From Bugula neritina (taxonomy: Eukaryota > Bryozoa > Gymnolaemata > Cheilostomatida > Bugulidae): 64,000 nt of DNA. The notes under the pieces were generated by a model, which did no database searches, was not told where the DNA came from, and worked only from the letters and a program-made list of their open reading frames with translations. Positions 54,701 through 64,000 of this stretch are shown here, piece after piece. Made by a program: the position numbers and the translations under genes. The stretch spans positions 13,444,633 through 13,508,632 of the forward strand of contig OZ037769.1 in NCBI GenBank assembly GCA_964035545.1, read 5' to 3'. The first letter of the stretch is position 1, and every line of letters starts with the position of its first letter.

Positions 54701-56419
54701 ACACCTATAAGCAGGCTCATTCTGGAGTCAGTCGGGTCATCAGGTGTCTGCGGCTGCGTTGGTATTGGCCCGGAATGACTTGGGACGTACGACTGCGGGT
54801 ACGGCAATGCGAGGTCTGCCAAGCTAGCAAGCATGGCCGCCCGACGGAAACCACTGGTCGACGCCGGCTATACGCTGGTCGACCGTGGCAAGTAGTGGCG
54901 GTAGACCTCGTTGGGCCTATGCCGTTATCCGCCAGAGGGAACACCTGGATACTGGTGCTCACGGACCACTTTACCCGGTGGGCAGATGCTCTGGCTATTC
55001 CGGACGCAACAGCCCCCACGGTGGCCCGGACCCTGGACCAACATGTATTCTGTTACCTCGGTTTACCCGAGCAGATACATACGGACCAGGGTGCCCAGTT
55101 CCAGTCCCAGCTCATGGGAGACCTCTGCCGGATATGGGGGGTGAACCAGTCGGACCACCCCATATCACCCGCAAGGGAACGGAGTCGTCGAGCGGAACAA
55201 CAGGATGTTGGGTGACGCCCTCAGGAGCCTGCTCCTTGGTCGAGGTCAGGAAGAATGGGACGTGGTGCTGCCGCAAATCATGCGGGCTTACCGCAGCACA
55301 CCACACTCCGCCACGCAGGAGACCCCAAACTTCCTGATGCTAGGCCGAGAGACGCGGGTTCCGGAACACCTGACATACCATGTTCCTGCCCCCGAGTCGC
55401 CGGTACACGAATATGTGGAGGGTCTGATAGACATCATGGGCAAAGCTCATGATGCACTGCGTACCCAGCAGTGGCAGACCCGCACAGAGGACTCGGACGA
55501 GCCCCCGTTGTACCAGGTGGGAGACTGGGTCTGGATGGTGAGCTATCGTAGGCGACGCGGACAGTCGGCTAAGCTTCAGCCCAAGTTCGTCGGTCCCTAC
55601 TGCGTGGTGGAGGTGCTGCCAAACCACACGTACCGTATGGAGCGCTCTGGACAGGTCTCAGTCCAGAGCGAGCAGCGCCTGAAGCCGTACCAGGCCAGCC
55701 CAGACGCGGTGGGTCAAGCCCCACCCCTCCTAGAGCCCCACCGCCAGCCCAGCCGTCGAGGACAGGCCACCCGCCCTCGAGAGGTGGATATTGTGGTCCC
55801 CAGAGAGGCGGACCAGGAGCAAACCGCCCTGCTGGAGCAGCTGGAGCGACAACAGAGAGAGGAGCGGGAACAAGAACGACAGCAAGCCCTAGGACCACCA
55901 CCCCTCCAGGGGGAGGACACCCTCACCCGTGTTACGGGTGAAGGCGGGGACCCCCCTTCAGCGGTAGCTGAGGAGCCACCGGCACCAGCAGCGCCTATAC
56001 AGTAGGAAAGGAGTCAGAGGGCCAGAAGGCCCCCCAGATATCTGGCGGACTACCACGTGGGACACATGGAGATGTCCCCACAGAGGAGTGGTACACCCAG
56101 TACGGGTAAAAACTCCGAGCCTCAGTTGCAGAACAGCCCTGGCAGTACAGGACTTCTCCAAAAGCAACTACCCCCAGACCAGCACAGTCACCTGGACAAC
56201 AGGTACCCAGCTCTTTCGGGTAATGTTGGCCGAGGTAGGTGGCGATACCCCATACCTATGACTGACTTGGACCCCCCTCCAGAAGAGGAAGATGAGGCCA
56301 CGACCCTACTACCCGCCCAGCTGATTGGAGATGGTGCTACCGCAGCCACCACCCAGCTTCTACGGGTAGCGTTGGCAAGACTGGGCAAGGAGCCTGGAGC
56401 ACCAGGCAGCCAGATATAA
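51664..56419 (+). pseudogene. pol: Pol of A2 with several breaks
   Basis: Pol frame (-1 to gag). Protease (DTGCTTNLLS), reverse transcriptase (KDGSWRFCVDYRRLN, YLDDVIV near 53467), RNase H (DTDASDHSVGAVLS, RKELLAVV, TDHASL, GNADGMSRRP), integrase (QAHSG...CEVCQASK; DDE VDLVGPMPL, TDQGAQF, NGVVERNNR), a GPY-type end and a Pro/Gln-rich tail to 56419. Breaks: TAA 52903-52905, a two-base loss near 55150 before the last catalytic Glu, and TAG 56003-56005. Odd residues: PFRLTSAP (Gly usual before LTSAP), and DTYKQAH where B2 has His as the first zinc ligand. Confidence 0.93.
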
Positions 56420-56800
56420 GAGAAGACCCAGCCGACCCACTCACAATTGCCCCGTCACGGGCAGAGTATGGCACTTCCTTACCGAGAGTGCGTCCTAGAT
56501 AGTGCAATCCAGGCCTGGTCTGGTACCCTTGACTGTTGTACAGAAGGGATAGAAAGCCTGGTGCACCACCTCAAATAACTGAACCGGACAATTGGGAGCC
56601 GCCAGCATTGGCCACCCGGACTGTATATATTACGGGTACTACTATCGTTTATATTATTGTGATACGTGTGATTAATCATAATACTTTCTGTTAATCGCAT
56701 ATTTTTCTACTTTTGTGTTTTATTTTTTTTGTTTTTGTTTGTTTTGTGTGGAATCATTGTTCTGTTATCGAAAAGGGGATGCTTTTTGATGGGGGGAGAA

Positions 56801-57378
56801 TGTAATGGATTCTCATCCTCTATTGTTCTGAAATAACTGCGTGCATCAGTATACTATAAATACTGTTGCGTATCGTTCTTAATGCTGTAATTATAGTTAA
56901 GTAAGCTAGCTTGCTAATGCCTAAGTATGGTGATTACTGTTAAGCTTTCAGCATAATGTAATTTTACTGAAATACGCATTCTGAAGTTATGTAATATCTC
57001 TTTTACTAATGGTGCTTTTCTTTTACTAATGTTGCTTTCTTTTGTGTGTGTCCTTGGTTGCTGAGATCGGCATTTCGGTCTTCCGAAATGCTGATATGCC
57101 GAAAATCGACGTTTCGGCATTTCGGAGTCCCGAAGTGCCGATATTCGGCATTTCGGAACCCCGATCTCGGCAACAAAGGAATGTCTTTGTCTCGCTTGTA
57201 TATAAAAGCCAGCGAGTTCCAGTGTAGTTCAGAATACTACTGGAGCTCGCTGGTAGTAGGACCACATAAGCTGTATCTGATGCAAATAAAGTTATCTTTC
57301 ATTCGTACTCAAATACTTGGCTTATTCTCTCTAGAGCATGTAGGCACTAGTTGCATTCAAAACCCACAGTTTACTACA
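56801..57378 (+). repeat. 3' LTR of A2
   Basis: 578 bp, three mismatches to the 5' LTR noticed: G/A near 56850, C/T near 57091 and C/A near 57232. Confidence 0.93.
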
Positions 57379-57816
57379 ATAGCAACTCATCACTTGTCTT
57401 GATACAACCCTATGCAGGTATTTCATTACATTGGTTATGCGTTCTCAGTAAATTTTGAAATTATAAGGTCTGATTTGATCAACTTGTATGGACTTTCCAA
57501 AGTGCTTAGTATATCAGCACCAGTAGGATTTGCACCTACAATACTTGGTTGCATCAAAGCAGAGTGATTTATCTTGAGTTTGACAGCAAGAAATATAGAG
57601 AAAGCATAACCAACACAAAGCAACTTGGTCAAATATGATAGATAGTAGACCTTTTAACTGATAAAGTTGAATCAGGCAACTCTATGCCTGCAACATGCAA
57701 ATACATTCCCTAATAGTCTGTTAAACAAGTCACCACTGTTAATTTTATGAAAGAATCTAGATAGGTCTGGTCAAGAGTAGTTTAGCCATTCATTAAGTTT
57801 CAGTAAAGAACATTAC

Positions 57817-58439
57817 ATCTCTGTAAGGCTATCATCCTTAATGTCACAATCCATTTTAAACTCTTCCCAATTCATTTCATCTGGGATGTAATCCTCATCT
57901 TTGAGGTCGTCACTCTCTCCTTGATCATCTTCTACAAACTAGTGAATTAACTGCAGCATGTGAGATTACATTCAATATAGCAACTAAAATACATACAGAG
58001 TTAACACTTAAACTAACATTAAATTGAAAAGCACGATATACAGCCTTCAATACACTTCTCATTTTAAAACTAATTATACCTCCACAGAGTCGGATGGCAA
58101 ATTTACTATCTCTTTATCTTGCCAATGTTCATCTAGATCAACAGGTGCATTGTCTACATTCTCAGTTTGGCAAGATACATCTCTTCTTTTAGGCCTAACC
58201 ATATATATTTCTGTCGATGTACCTGTTACAAACATGTTTAACGATAAAAAATGACACTAAATCATTTTAAAGAGGTAACTTCATATGATGTTGGCTAAAA
58301 AATTGTATTCTCACTTTTACAATGTTGATCTACACGATAATGAAAAGATGTCACACTAGATTTTCTTCTTCTTTTTGCTTTTAGCAATTTTCCTCTGTGT
58401 TCGTTATGACTTTTAAGAAGATTATCAACTTCTACTTGA
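57817..58439 (-). pseudogene. Acidic linker exons of THAP gene (three)
   Basis: 58315-58439 (QVEVDNLLKSHNEHRGKLL), 58080-58222 (STEIYMVRPKRRDVSCQT) and 57817-57938 (FVEDDQGESDDLKDEDYIP) connect in phase. They precede the intron now holding A2. Confidence 0.55.
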
Positions 58440-58599
58440 CTATTGAAAGGGGAGATAAAAAATACAGTCTGCAAATGACAAATTATATAAGAAAATAGTA
58501 TCCACTTCAACCATGTACTTATAAAAAATATACCAGGTGAGTTAGAACTCAATCAACAATAACAGCATTTGTATAAGGACACAGAAAAAAATTCTTTAC

Positions 58600-58770
58600 T
58601 GAGATGAATGAGCTTTTTCGGCATCATTAACAAGTAACCGTCTCTCCCGAGTCTCCAGTGGCCATTTTGATTTTTTTCTAGGTGTTTGTGCATCATCAGC
58701 TTCCTGCTGTGATCGAAATCTTATGGAAGGAACGGCAACGTCCGTATCTAGTTGTAATTTATTCAGTGCA
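58600..58770 (-). pseudogene. Linker exon of THAP gene
   Basis: Open frame DVAVPSIRFRSQQEADDAQ followed by a basic PRKKSKWPLETRERR. Donor TCA|GTAAAG at 58599-58600 fits the next exon (58315-58439, acceptor CCCCTTTCAATAG). The 5' border is uncertain. Confidence 0.5.
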
Positions 58771-58859
58771 TAATACAAATTATAGAAGTTCATTTGAAAA
58801 AATTGGAAAATTTTTCATGAGACATAAACGAAATAAAAAGAATGAGTTCTGATGAAGAG

Positions 58860-59740
58860 AATATTATTACACCCAATAGAATTGCTAGTATATATGAAAT
58901 ATAAACTATGCGTTTTATCAGAATTTGTATTATTTATGCTACGGAGTGAATACTGCCAAAGGTTATAAAGTCTACCAATCACATTTATAATGTTGTTAAT
59001 CCAACTTTAACTTAAAGTTGAAGTAATGAATCAATGTAGTAAGAACGTTATTGCTAAGCCTAATGCACGGCTGATATTTAATTTAATATAATAAATTATA
59101 CATATTGATATACTTTTACTTTTCCCAATAATAACTGTATCAAATTTATTTATCATAAATACTTTTATAATTATATTTAATATTAGTAATAATTGTGATC
59201 TCCCTAATAAGTAGTAACTAATATGATTACCACTACCACTAGTATTATAACTAAGTCTAATGTATTCATTATCATTACGATTACCATTAGTCATTAAAGT
59301 GATCAAGATTATTCAATAAATATAATTATAATTATTACAATGTTAATAAATATTAATATCAAAAATAAAATTAAATAAAATTGGTATAATTGTGATATTA
59401 ATTTCAATTTGCTATTAACTGTAAATTATAATTAATAATATTACAAGTATTAATTTATTATAATCAACTTTAAAACCTCGTATGAGTAATAAATATTAGT
59501 TGTTATAAATATAATTAAACTTAATATCAAAAATAAATTATTATAAATATTAATACTATTAATAATATTGAATATAATAGAATTAAATTGTAAATAATAT
59601 AATTAAATTTAATAGTAATACTTATATTTATAATTTATACTTATAGTAAATGTTATAGTTATATTATTATTATAATTAGTATTACTAATATTATTATTTA
59701 TTTATATTTATTGTCAATGTATTTTAGCTATACGATTACT
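58860..59740. other. AT-rich intron, no gene
   Basis: TAATATTAATTATAAT-type low complexity between the THAP exon and the next exon. No open frame worth reporting. Confidence 0.6.
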
Positions 59741-59743
59741 TAC

Positions 59744-59972
59744 ATTTGATCGTGTTCCGTAACATAGCGGTATAAATTTAAAAAACAATTTTCAGTAAAA
59801 TGCTTGCAACATGAACATATTCTACTATTAGAATTCAACTTGAAATTAGCAACATCTGTTGCAACCCAAGTTGACCATGCCTTGTGCAAGTGTGGCTTTT
59901 TATCTTTATCAGGCCATTAAAAAGCTTGTTTGTGCTGTCACAATATGCGGCAGCACATATTCTTCGAGGCAT
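59744..59972 (-). pseudogene. THAP zinc-finger exon (frame-shifted)
   Basis: ATG 59972: MPRRICAAAYCDSTNK, then a one-base shift near 59913, then KKPHLHKAWSTWVATDV and ICSCCKHFTENCF, giving the C-x4-C...W...C-x2-H layout of THAP DNA-binding domains. Donor AT|GTAAGT. Confidence 0.68.
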
Positions 59973-59979
59973 TGTAATT

Positions 59980-61970
59980 CTAAAATTAAAGTAGCGTTGT
60001 AAAATTAAACCTGGGAAGTTTCTGAATCATCATGAGGCATGATTTGACCTTGACATCTGCATTCAAGTGCCTTTCACGCCAAGCCCCGAACTAATTTGTA
60101 AATTTTATGGTTTCTTTGCTTTTGCTTATTTTTTAAGAAAAAAGTTTCAAAGTAACTTTAATAAATAGTGAATTGTTGTCCACATTGAAGAAAATATCTG
60201 AGCTGATTTTCTAAATCTAGGAAACTACTAGAGGGTCACAATATTTTTTTAAAAAAATATTTATTTTCACGACGAGCTCTATATATTGATATAGAGAAGT
60301 AGAAGACAACTCTTCTTTGAGATTTTTCATGTGCCACGCACGTCAATATCAGTGCTATTATTAAATATATTTTAATTAATTTTTTTGGTATATTGAGTTG
60401 AGATTTTTCTTATATATTTTGTGAATGCTACTAAAAAAGTATGATCTTTTAATTAACAGTAATTGATTTTATCAAAATAACCTGGATGCCTCCGATGTTT
60501 AAGGCAATTTATATGAGTTGTATATAACTATTAGCTTAAAAAAAGAGGGTGTAACCTTTTTTAAGAAAACGATGGGCATTTCCCAAGATAATATATATTT
60601 CATTGTTTAGAAGCCACTTATATTCAAGAGTGAATGCTGGAATAACATCAAAAACACCCCCAACTATACATTTAAAAGTAACCAGCTAATTTGTAATTTC
60701 TTTAAGTAATTATTCAAAAACTATTGCATCACTCTCTATCAGAAATTTATTGAAAAACTTTTTTTCAGTACTGAAAACTATGTTTAGTGGTTTGTGACTG
60801 AAGCTTGATAGAATCTGAAGCAGTTGCAACAAGTAAACTAATACTTTCTATTCAGCCAATTATATAAGCTTTATAGAATTGCAAGCCATCTTTAATAAAA
60901 GACTTTGAACTACTCAAGTCTGCATGTACTTGAATCCGTATGACTTAAATTTAACTTTGATAAGAAGTCAGGTTGCAGCATTAGAATTTTGATTAGCATA
61001 ACTTATAGAAAAATATCAAAAATGGAATCCTTTTTTGTGAGTTTATGGCAGTTGTTAAACAAAATATAAATAAGCTAGACAGAATAAACAGAGCCTACTA
61101 GGTAGCAGCAAAGATTAAGTTTATTATAGATTTGACCTAAGACTGCAATACATTTTATAACTAAAACAGCTATAAAAGTGTCTTGACTATGCATATATCA
61201 TGGGTGCTCAACCTTTTTTGGGAAAAGGTTGCAAAAATATTCTAAGTCACCAAAAAGGCCACTAGAAAGTTCAGTGTCAATTTCACTGTCAAAACCCTCC
61301 GCATATATCATTAATTAAAGCCTTTCTTTAAATATAATTTATATGTATTTATTTTGTTATAAAAAACAGATCCAGGAGAATAACTTGATTTGTTCAGGAA
61401 AGTAAGCATTTTTGTACATTGAACAGGGCACGGTATGGTGTGATAATTTTGTTTAATGCCCGATGCTGATATGTGAAGAATATCACCCAGATAGAAGTCT
61501 TTTAGCCTCAATCAAAATTTGCTTTTGGCATACCCCATTCAAGAGAATAACTGTTCACATCAATACATGCTAGCAGTCATGATTCTTAAAGTAAACTTGA
61601 GAATTAACGAAAAGCAAATTTCAGGAAGGATTGAAACTAAGCTAAATTTTTATTTTACCAAGAGACCAAAAGGCCAAATTCACCAGCTCAAAATTTTGCC
61701 AAAAGTCTAAAGGCCGCAGGTTGAGCACGGCTGGGCCATATATAGTATAAAAATTTAGGACACACAATGTAATTTGAAAATAGTTACAAATTTTGCCAAG
61801 CTCCTTTTGAAATTAATTGAGAAATTAAATGAAAGTTTGATAAAAGCAGACAGTAACAATATGCAGAATGCAGATTTAGGTTAAACAATCCTACTTGTGT
61901 AAAAAATACATTGATTAGCAGCTAAATTTTTTTCTGTATAAATAGAAACATTACAAAATTTTAAAAGGTT
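59980..61970. other. Intergenic, no gene seen
   Basis: AT-rich. Only the hAT-like element at 61199-61733 stands out. Confidence 0.5.
61199..61733. mobile_element. hAT-like non-autonomous element
   Basis: Terminal inverted repeats CATGGGTGCTCAACC (left) and, on the other strand, CAGCCGTGCTCAACC. The flanks GCATATAT / GGCCATAT agree at 5 of 8 bases. The interior is degenerate. Confidence 0.5.
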
Positions 61971-61974
61971 CATT

Positions 61975-62177
61975 TTATTGTTGCAGCAATAGGATCAATG
62001 TTTCAAGATGAGTGGCTTTTTGTTGCAATTCTTCATTTTCCATTCTCAACTGGTCATGCTCAGCTTTGAGTGACACGGTCTCAATGGCAGCTTTATCATA
62101 TTCTTCTGCCAACTCCTGGCACTGTTTTTCTAACTTCAAGATTAACTCAGTTTGAGAAAAGCTTGTAGAATGGTTAG
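61975..62177 (-). CDS. Terminal exon encoding a coiled coil (gene extends right)
   Basis: 203 nt after acceptor TATTTTATTAG, phase 1 in, ending CAA CAA TAA (stop 61975-61977). Encodes heptad-rich ELILKLEKQCQELAEEYDK and EHDQLRMENEELQQK, a predicted coiled coil. The protein is not identified. Upstream exons would lie to the right, beyond the LINE insertion. Confidence 0.5.
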
Positions 62178-62339
62178 CTAATAAAATATATTATGTAAGG
62201 TAGTTTTGATAAATTAATTGCTTTTATTATACACTAAATGCTAATCTTAAGAATTAATATACTAACCAAACGGTAAGGATAAATATGTATAAGTACTTAC
62301 TAATTTAATTTAATTTATAAACTTAAAAGACATAATTTC

Positions 62340-63290
62340 AGCTCATCTGCTATCAAATGCATACACAATTATTTAACAGAAAGAACCCAAATCAGAAAAA
62401 TAAATAATACACTATCCAATACACAAACCAAAACTTGCGGTGTACCCCAAGAATCTGTGCTAGGTCCCACCTTATTTCTAATATATATCAACGACCTTTA
62501 CAAAACCTTGAAATATGTAACACCAATTTTATATGCTGACGACACTAACTTAATTTTAAAATCAAAAAATTTAAACAATAAATATGAGAAAATCTCTTCT
62601 GATCTTAAAAGACTATGTGAATGGTGCCAGATAAATAAGCCAACAATTATTTATGAAAAAACATCTTACATTATTTTTAAGAACTATCAAAATAAGTTCC
62701 AATTTGATTTAAAATTAACAATAAACAACAAACCAATAACAACAGTTGACGAAGTAAAATTTTTAGGTGTGATAATTGATAAAAATTTAAACTGGTCATC
62801 CCACATTCAGAAAATATTATTAAATCTTCGACCAAATTTTTGATTATGTTATACTATTCACTTAAACATTCCAGGCTGTGCTACTCTATAGAATCATGGG
62901 GGAATGCATCCAGGGTCCATCTTGATAGGGTGATACAATTTCAAAAGAAAATTGTCCGTATAATTCACCGCAAACCTTTTGGATACCATTCTAAAGACCT
63001 GTTTAGGAAATCAGACATTTTACTAGTTGACAAGTTGTACAAGTACAAACTGCTAATTAAAGCTCATAAAATCTACTACTCAGAAAGCTTTTTGACACAC
63101 TCTCACTATACTACTCGTCATCAGTTGCAATCTCTTCCTGTTCCATTTTATTCCTCATTTGCTGGTCAACGCACCTCCAATTTTGTAATATCTGCTCTGT
63201 GGAATAAGTTGCCTAAATTTTTAAAGATTATACAGCCACTTGGTAAATTTAAAACGAAATTGAGGCATCACCTCCACCCTGTTGAGTGAT
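62340..63290 (+). pseudogene. Non-LTR retrotransposon (LINE) reverse transcriptase, 3' end, broken
   Basis: Reverse-transcriptase blocks LTERTQIRKINN, CGVPQESVLGPTLFLIYIND, ILYADDTN and VKFLGVIIDKNLNWSSHI, then, after a frame change near 62838, the typical C-terminal part (SIESWGNASRVHLDRVIQ, LWNKLPKFLK, KTKLRHHLHPVE, stop). It is of jockey/CR1-like type. 5'-truncated and frame-shifted; the usual PQG is PQE. Confidence 0.85.
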
Positions 63291-63481
63291 CTGTGGTGCC
63301 TTGTATGGTTATGCCAACATTGGGCCCGCGTACCACTAGCCATGCTATTTCGCACTGGGCCTCATCATCACTTCTGACAGCTCTATTTTTATATACTGTT
63401 ATTTGTTACTATGTTTCCTTTTTACTTATTTGTCGGCTCTTGTAACTTATGCTAGTTGTAAAACACTATATTATGATGAAC

Positions 63482-63483
<2 letters not shown>

Positions 63484-63563
<80 letters not shown>
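63484..63563. repeat. (AC)n microsatellite
   Basis: 80 bp, 40 uninterrupted AC units, then GCACGCACGCAC. It lies about 190 bp after the LINE stop and may have grown from the LINE tail. Confidence 0.95.
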
Positions 63564-63567
<4 letters not shown>

Positions 63568-64000
63568 GCACGCACAAACGATATTACTATATGAGTCAGT
63601 TTACTTCATTTAGTACACACCGGCAACTTATAGCCTGATATTAAAGTTTGCTCAAAATCAATTGAAATTTACTATACATGGTATATATTTTTATGTGCTG
63701 GTTTTAACTACGCATAACAGAAAAGGCTGGGAGGGGATTCCCTAACATTAAAGCACAGGTCATTGTCATATGCACTTATTATTCTATATGTGCGACTGTT
63801 ACGAAAAAACCGTAAAGGTCTGTAACCAAAACTAGCTGAATAATTAGGGAAAAACATGGGAAATTAAGCAAAATTAAAAAGAACTTTGATTATTTAGGTG
63901 TATTTATTAGTGGTTTACTAGTTTTGGCCAAAAAACCATGTTCATTACCAGCTAAATTGTGAAAAATAGCCAAAAACTGAAGATATCCAGTGTGTACTAA

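Larger units (their letters stand above)
50155..57378 (+). mobile_element. Ty3/gypsy element A2 (full length, recently inserted, disabled)
   Basis: A 7224-bp plus-strand element. LTRs of 578 bp (50155-50732, 56801-57378) have no indels and three mismatches found by eye. The 4-bp target duplication is ATAG (50151-50154, 57379-57382), the primer site is at 50734-50751 and the polypurine tract GGGGGGAGAA at 56791-56800. It carries gag, frameshift signal and pol with a long tail, but no zinc-finger ORF3. It carries several disabling changes despite its youth. It lies antisense in an intron of the THAP/transposase pseudogene. Confidence 0.95.
47882..59972 (-). pseudogene. THAP-domain transposase-derived gene (Kolobok-like), broken and split by A2
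   Basis: Minus-strand exons: 59744-59972 (THAP), about 58600-58770, 58315-58439, 58080-58222, 57817-57938, then, beyond A2, 49610-49958, 49262-49441, 49000-49186, 48682-48898, 48401-48569, 48176-48314 and 47882-48090. Phases fit across the A2 gap (AT|GTAATG to phase-2 acceptor at 49958). The N-terminal THAP-type C2CH finger is followed by acidic linkers. A transposase-like part follows: SAATLFAGG, HQRKYL, GDGRCDSPGHSALYG, TEVSSSNAMELEGLKRC, TDRHTGVTKY, FDTWHISKG, LEAFHAKINHYAPKM, YHNENVNRP. The THAP pairing suggests Kolobok. Breaks: a one-base frameshift in the THAP exon (near 59913), TGA at 48807-48809 where relatives have Trp, and a frameshift before 48682. Confidence 0.72.

Noticed and set aside
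63403-63594. Open frame with a long Thr-His repeat
   Set aside because: Translation of the CA microsatellite.
1-64000. CRISPR arrays, prokaryotic operons, rRNA genes
   Set aside because: No regularly spaced repeats, no ribosome-binding sites, no rRNA-like conserved blocks; gene structure is eukaryotic throughout.

Overview
The window looks like an AT-rich invertebrate animal genome. Genes are split by many AT-rich introns with GT-AG boundaries. CUB-domain receptors, a P2X7-C-like domain, a THAP/transposase gene, tRNA-derived SINEs, hAT-type MITEs, a non-LTR retrotransposon and four Ty3/gypsy LTR elements are present. A lophotrochozoan (mollusc, bryozoan or similar) is my guess. Nothing in the sequence fixes the species.

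Left third (about 2.09-26.5 kb, minus strand): a tandem cluster of three paralogous type I membrane-receptor genes. Each is built from phase-1 exons in the order signal peptide, CUB, CUB, Thr/Ser-rich stalk, transmembrane segment, cytoplasmic tail. G2 (17932-24296) has eight exons whose lengths sum to a whole number of codons, with a 205-residue mucin-like stalk. G1 (8244-15214) has a 36-residue stalk and a tyrosine-rich tail. G0 shows only signal-peptide and CUB exons (2094-3368) and continues off the left edge behind a retrotransposon. A segmental duplication of about 3.4 kb (2.09-5.45 kb versus 13.96-17.48 kb) made G0 and G1. The introns hold SINEs, hAT MITEs and a palindromic hairpin family.

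Middle (26.6-32.8 kb): no convincing gene, one probable MITE and simple repeats.

Right half: nested transposons and damaged host genes. B1 (32878-38141, minus) and B2 (38882-46366, minus) are related Ty3/gypsy elements with identical or near-identical LTRs. A2 (50155-57378, plus) and A1 (1-2064, minus, cut by the window edge) are a second family. All four have a tRNA-Leu-like primer site and a gag/pol -1 overlap with the same architecture: heptamer (T/G)TTAAAC, a 5-6 nt spacer and a GC-rich stem-loop. Family B has a third ORF after pol encoding a C2H2-like, coiled-coil protein that does not look like env. B1 has lost reverse transcriptase, RNase H and the integrase core yet has LTRs that look identical, so it was probably mobilised in trans. 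It lies inside a tiny palindrome that is itself flanked by an 8-bp duplication.

B2 lies in an intron of a plus-strand P2X7-C-like gene (exons near 38233-38598, 46718-46934, 47146-47372). A2 splits a minus-strand THAP-plus-transposase pseudogene (47882-59972). The right end holds a coiled-coil terminal exon (61975-62177, minus), a dead LINE (62340-63290, plus) and a long CA repeat.

All exon borders were read by eye from GT-AG signals and phase. No alignment, domain search or RNA evidence was available.
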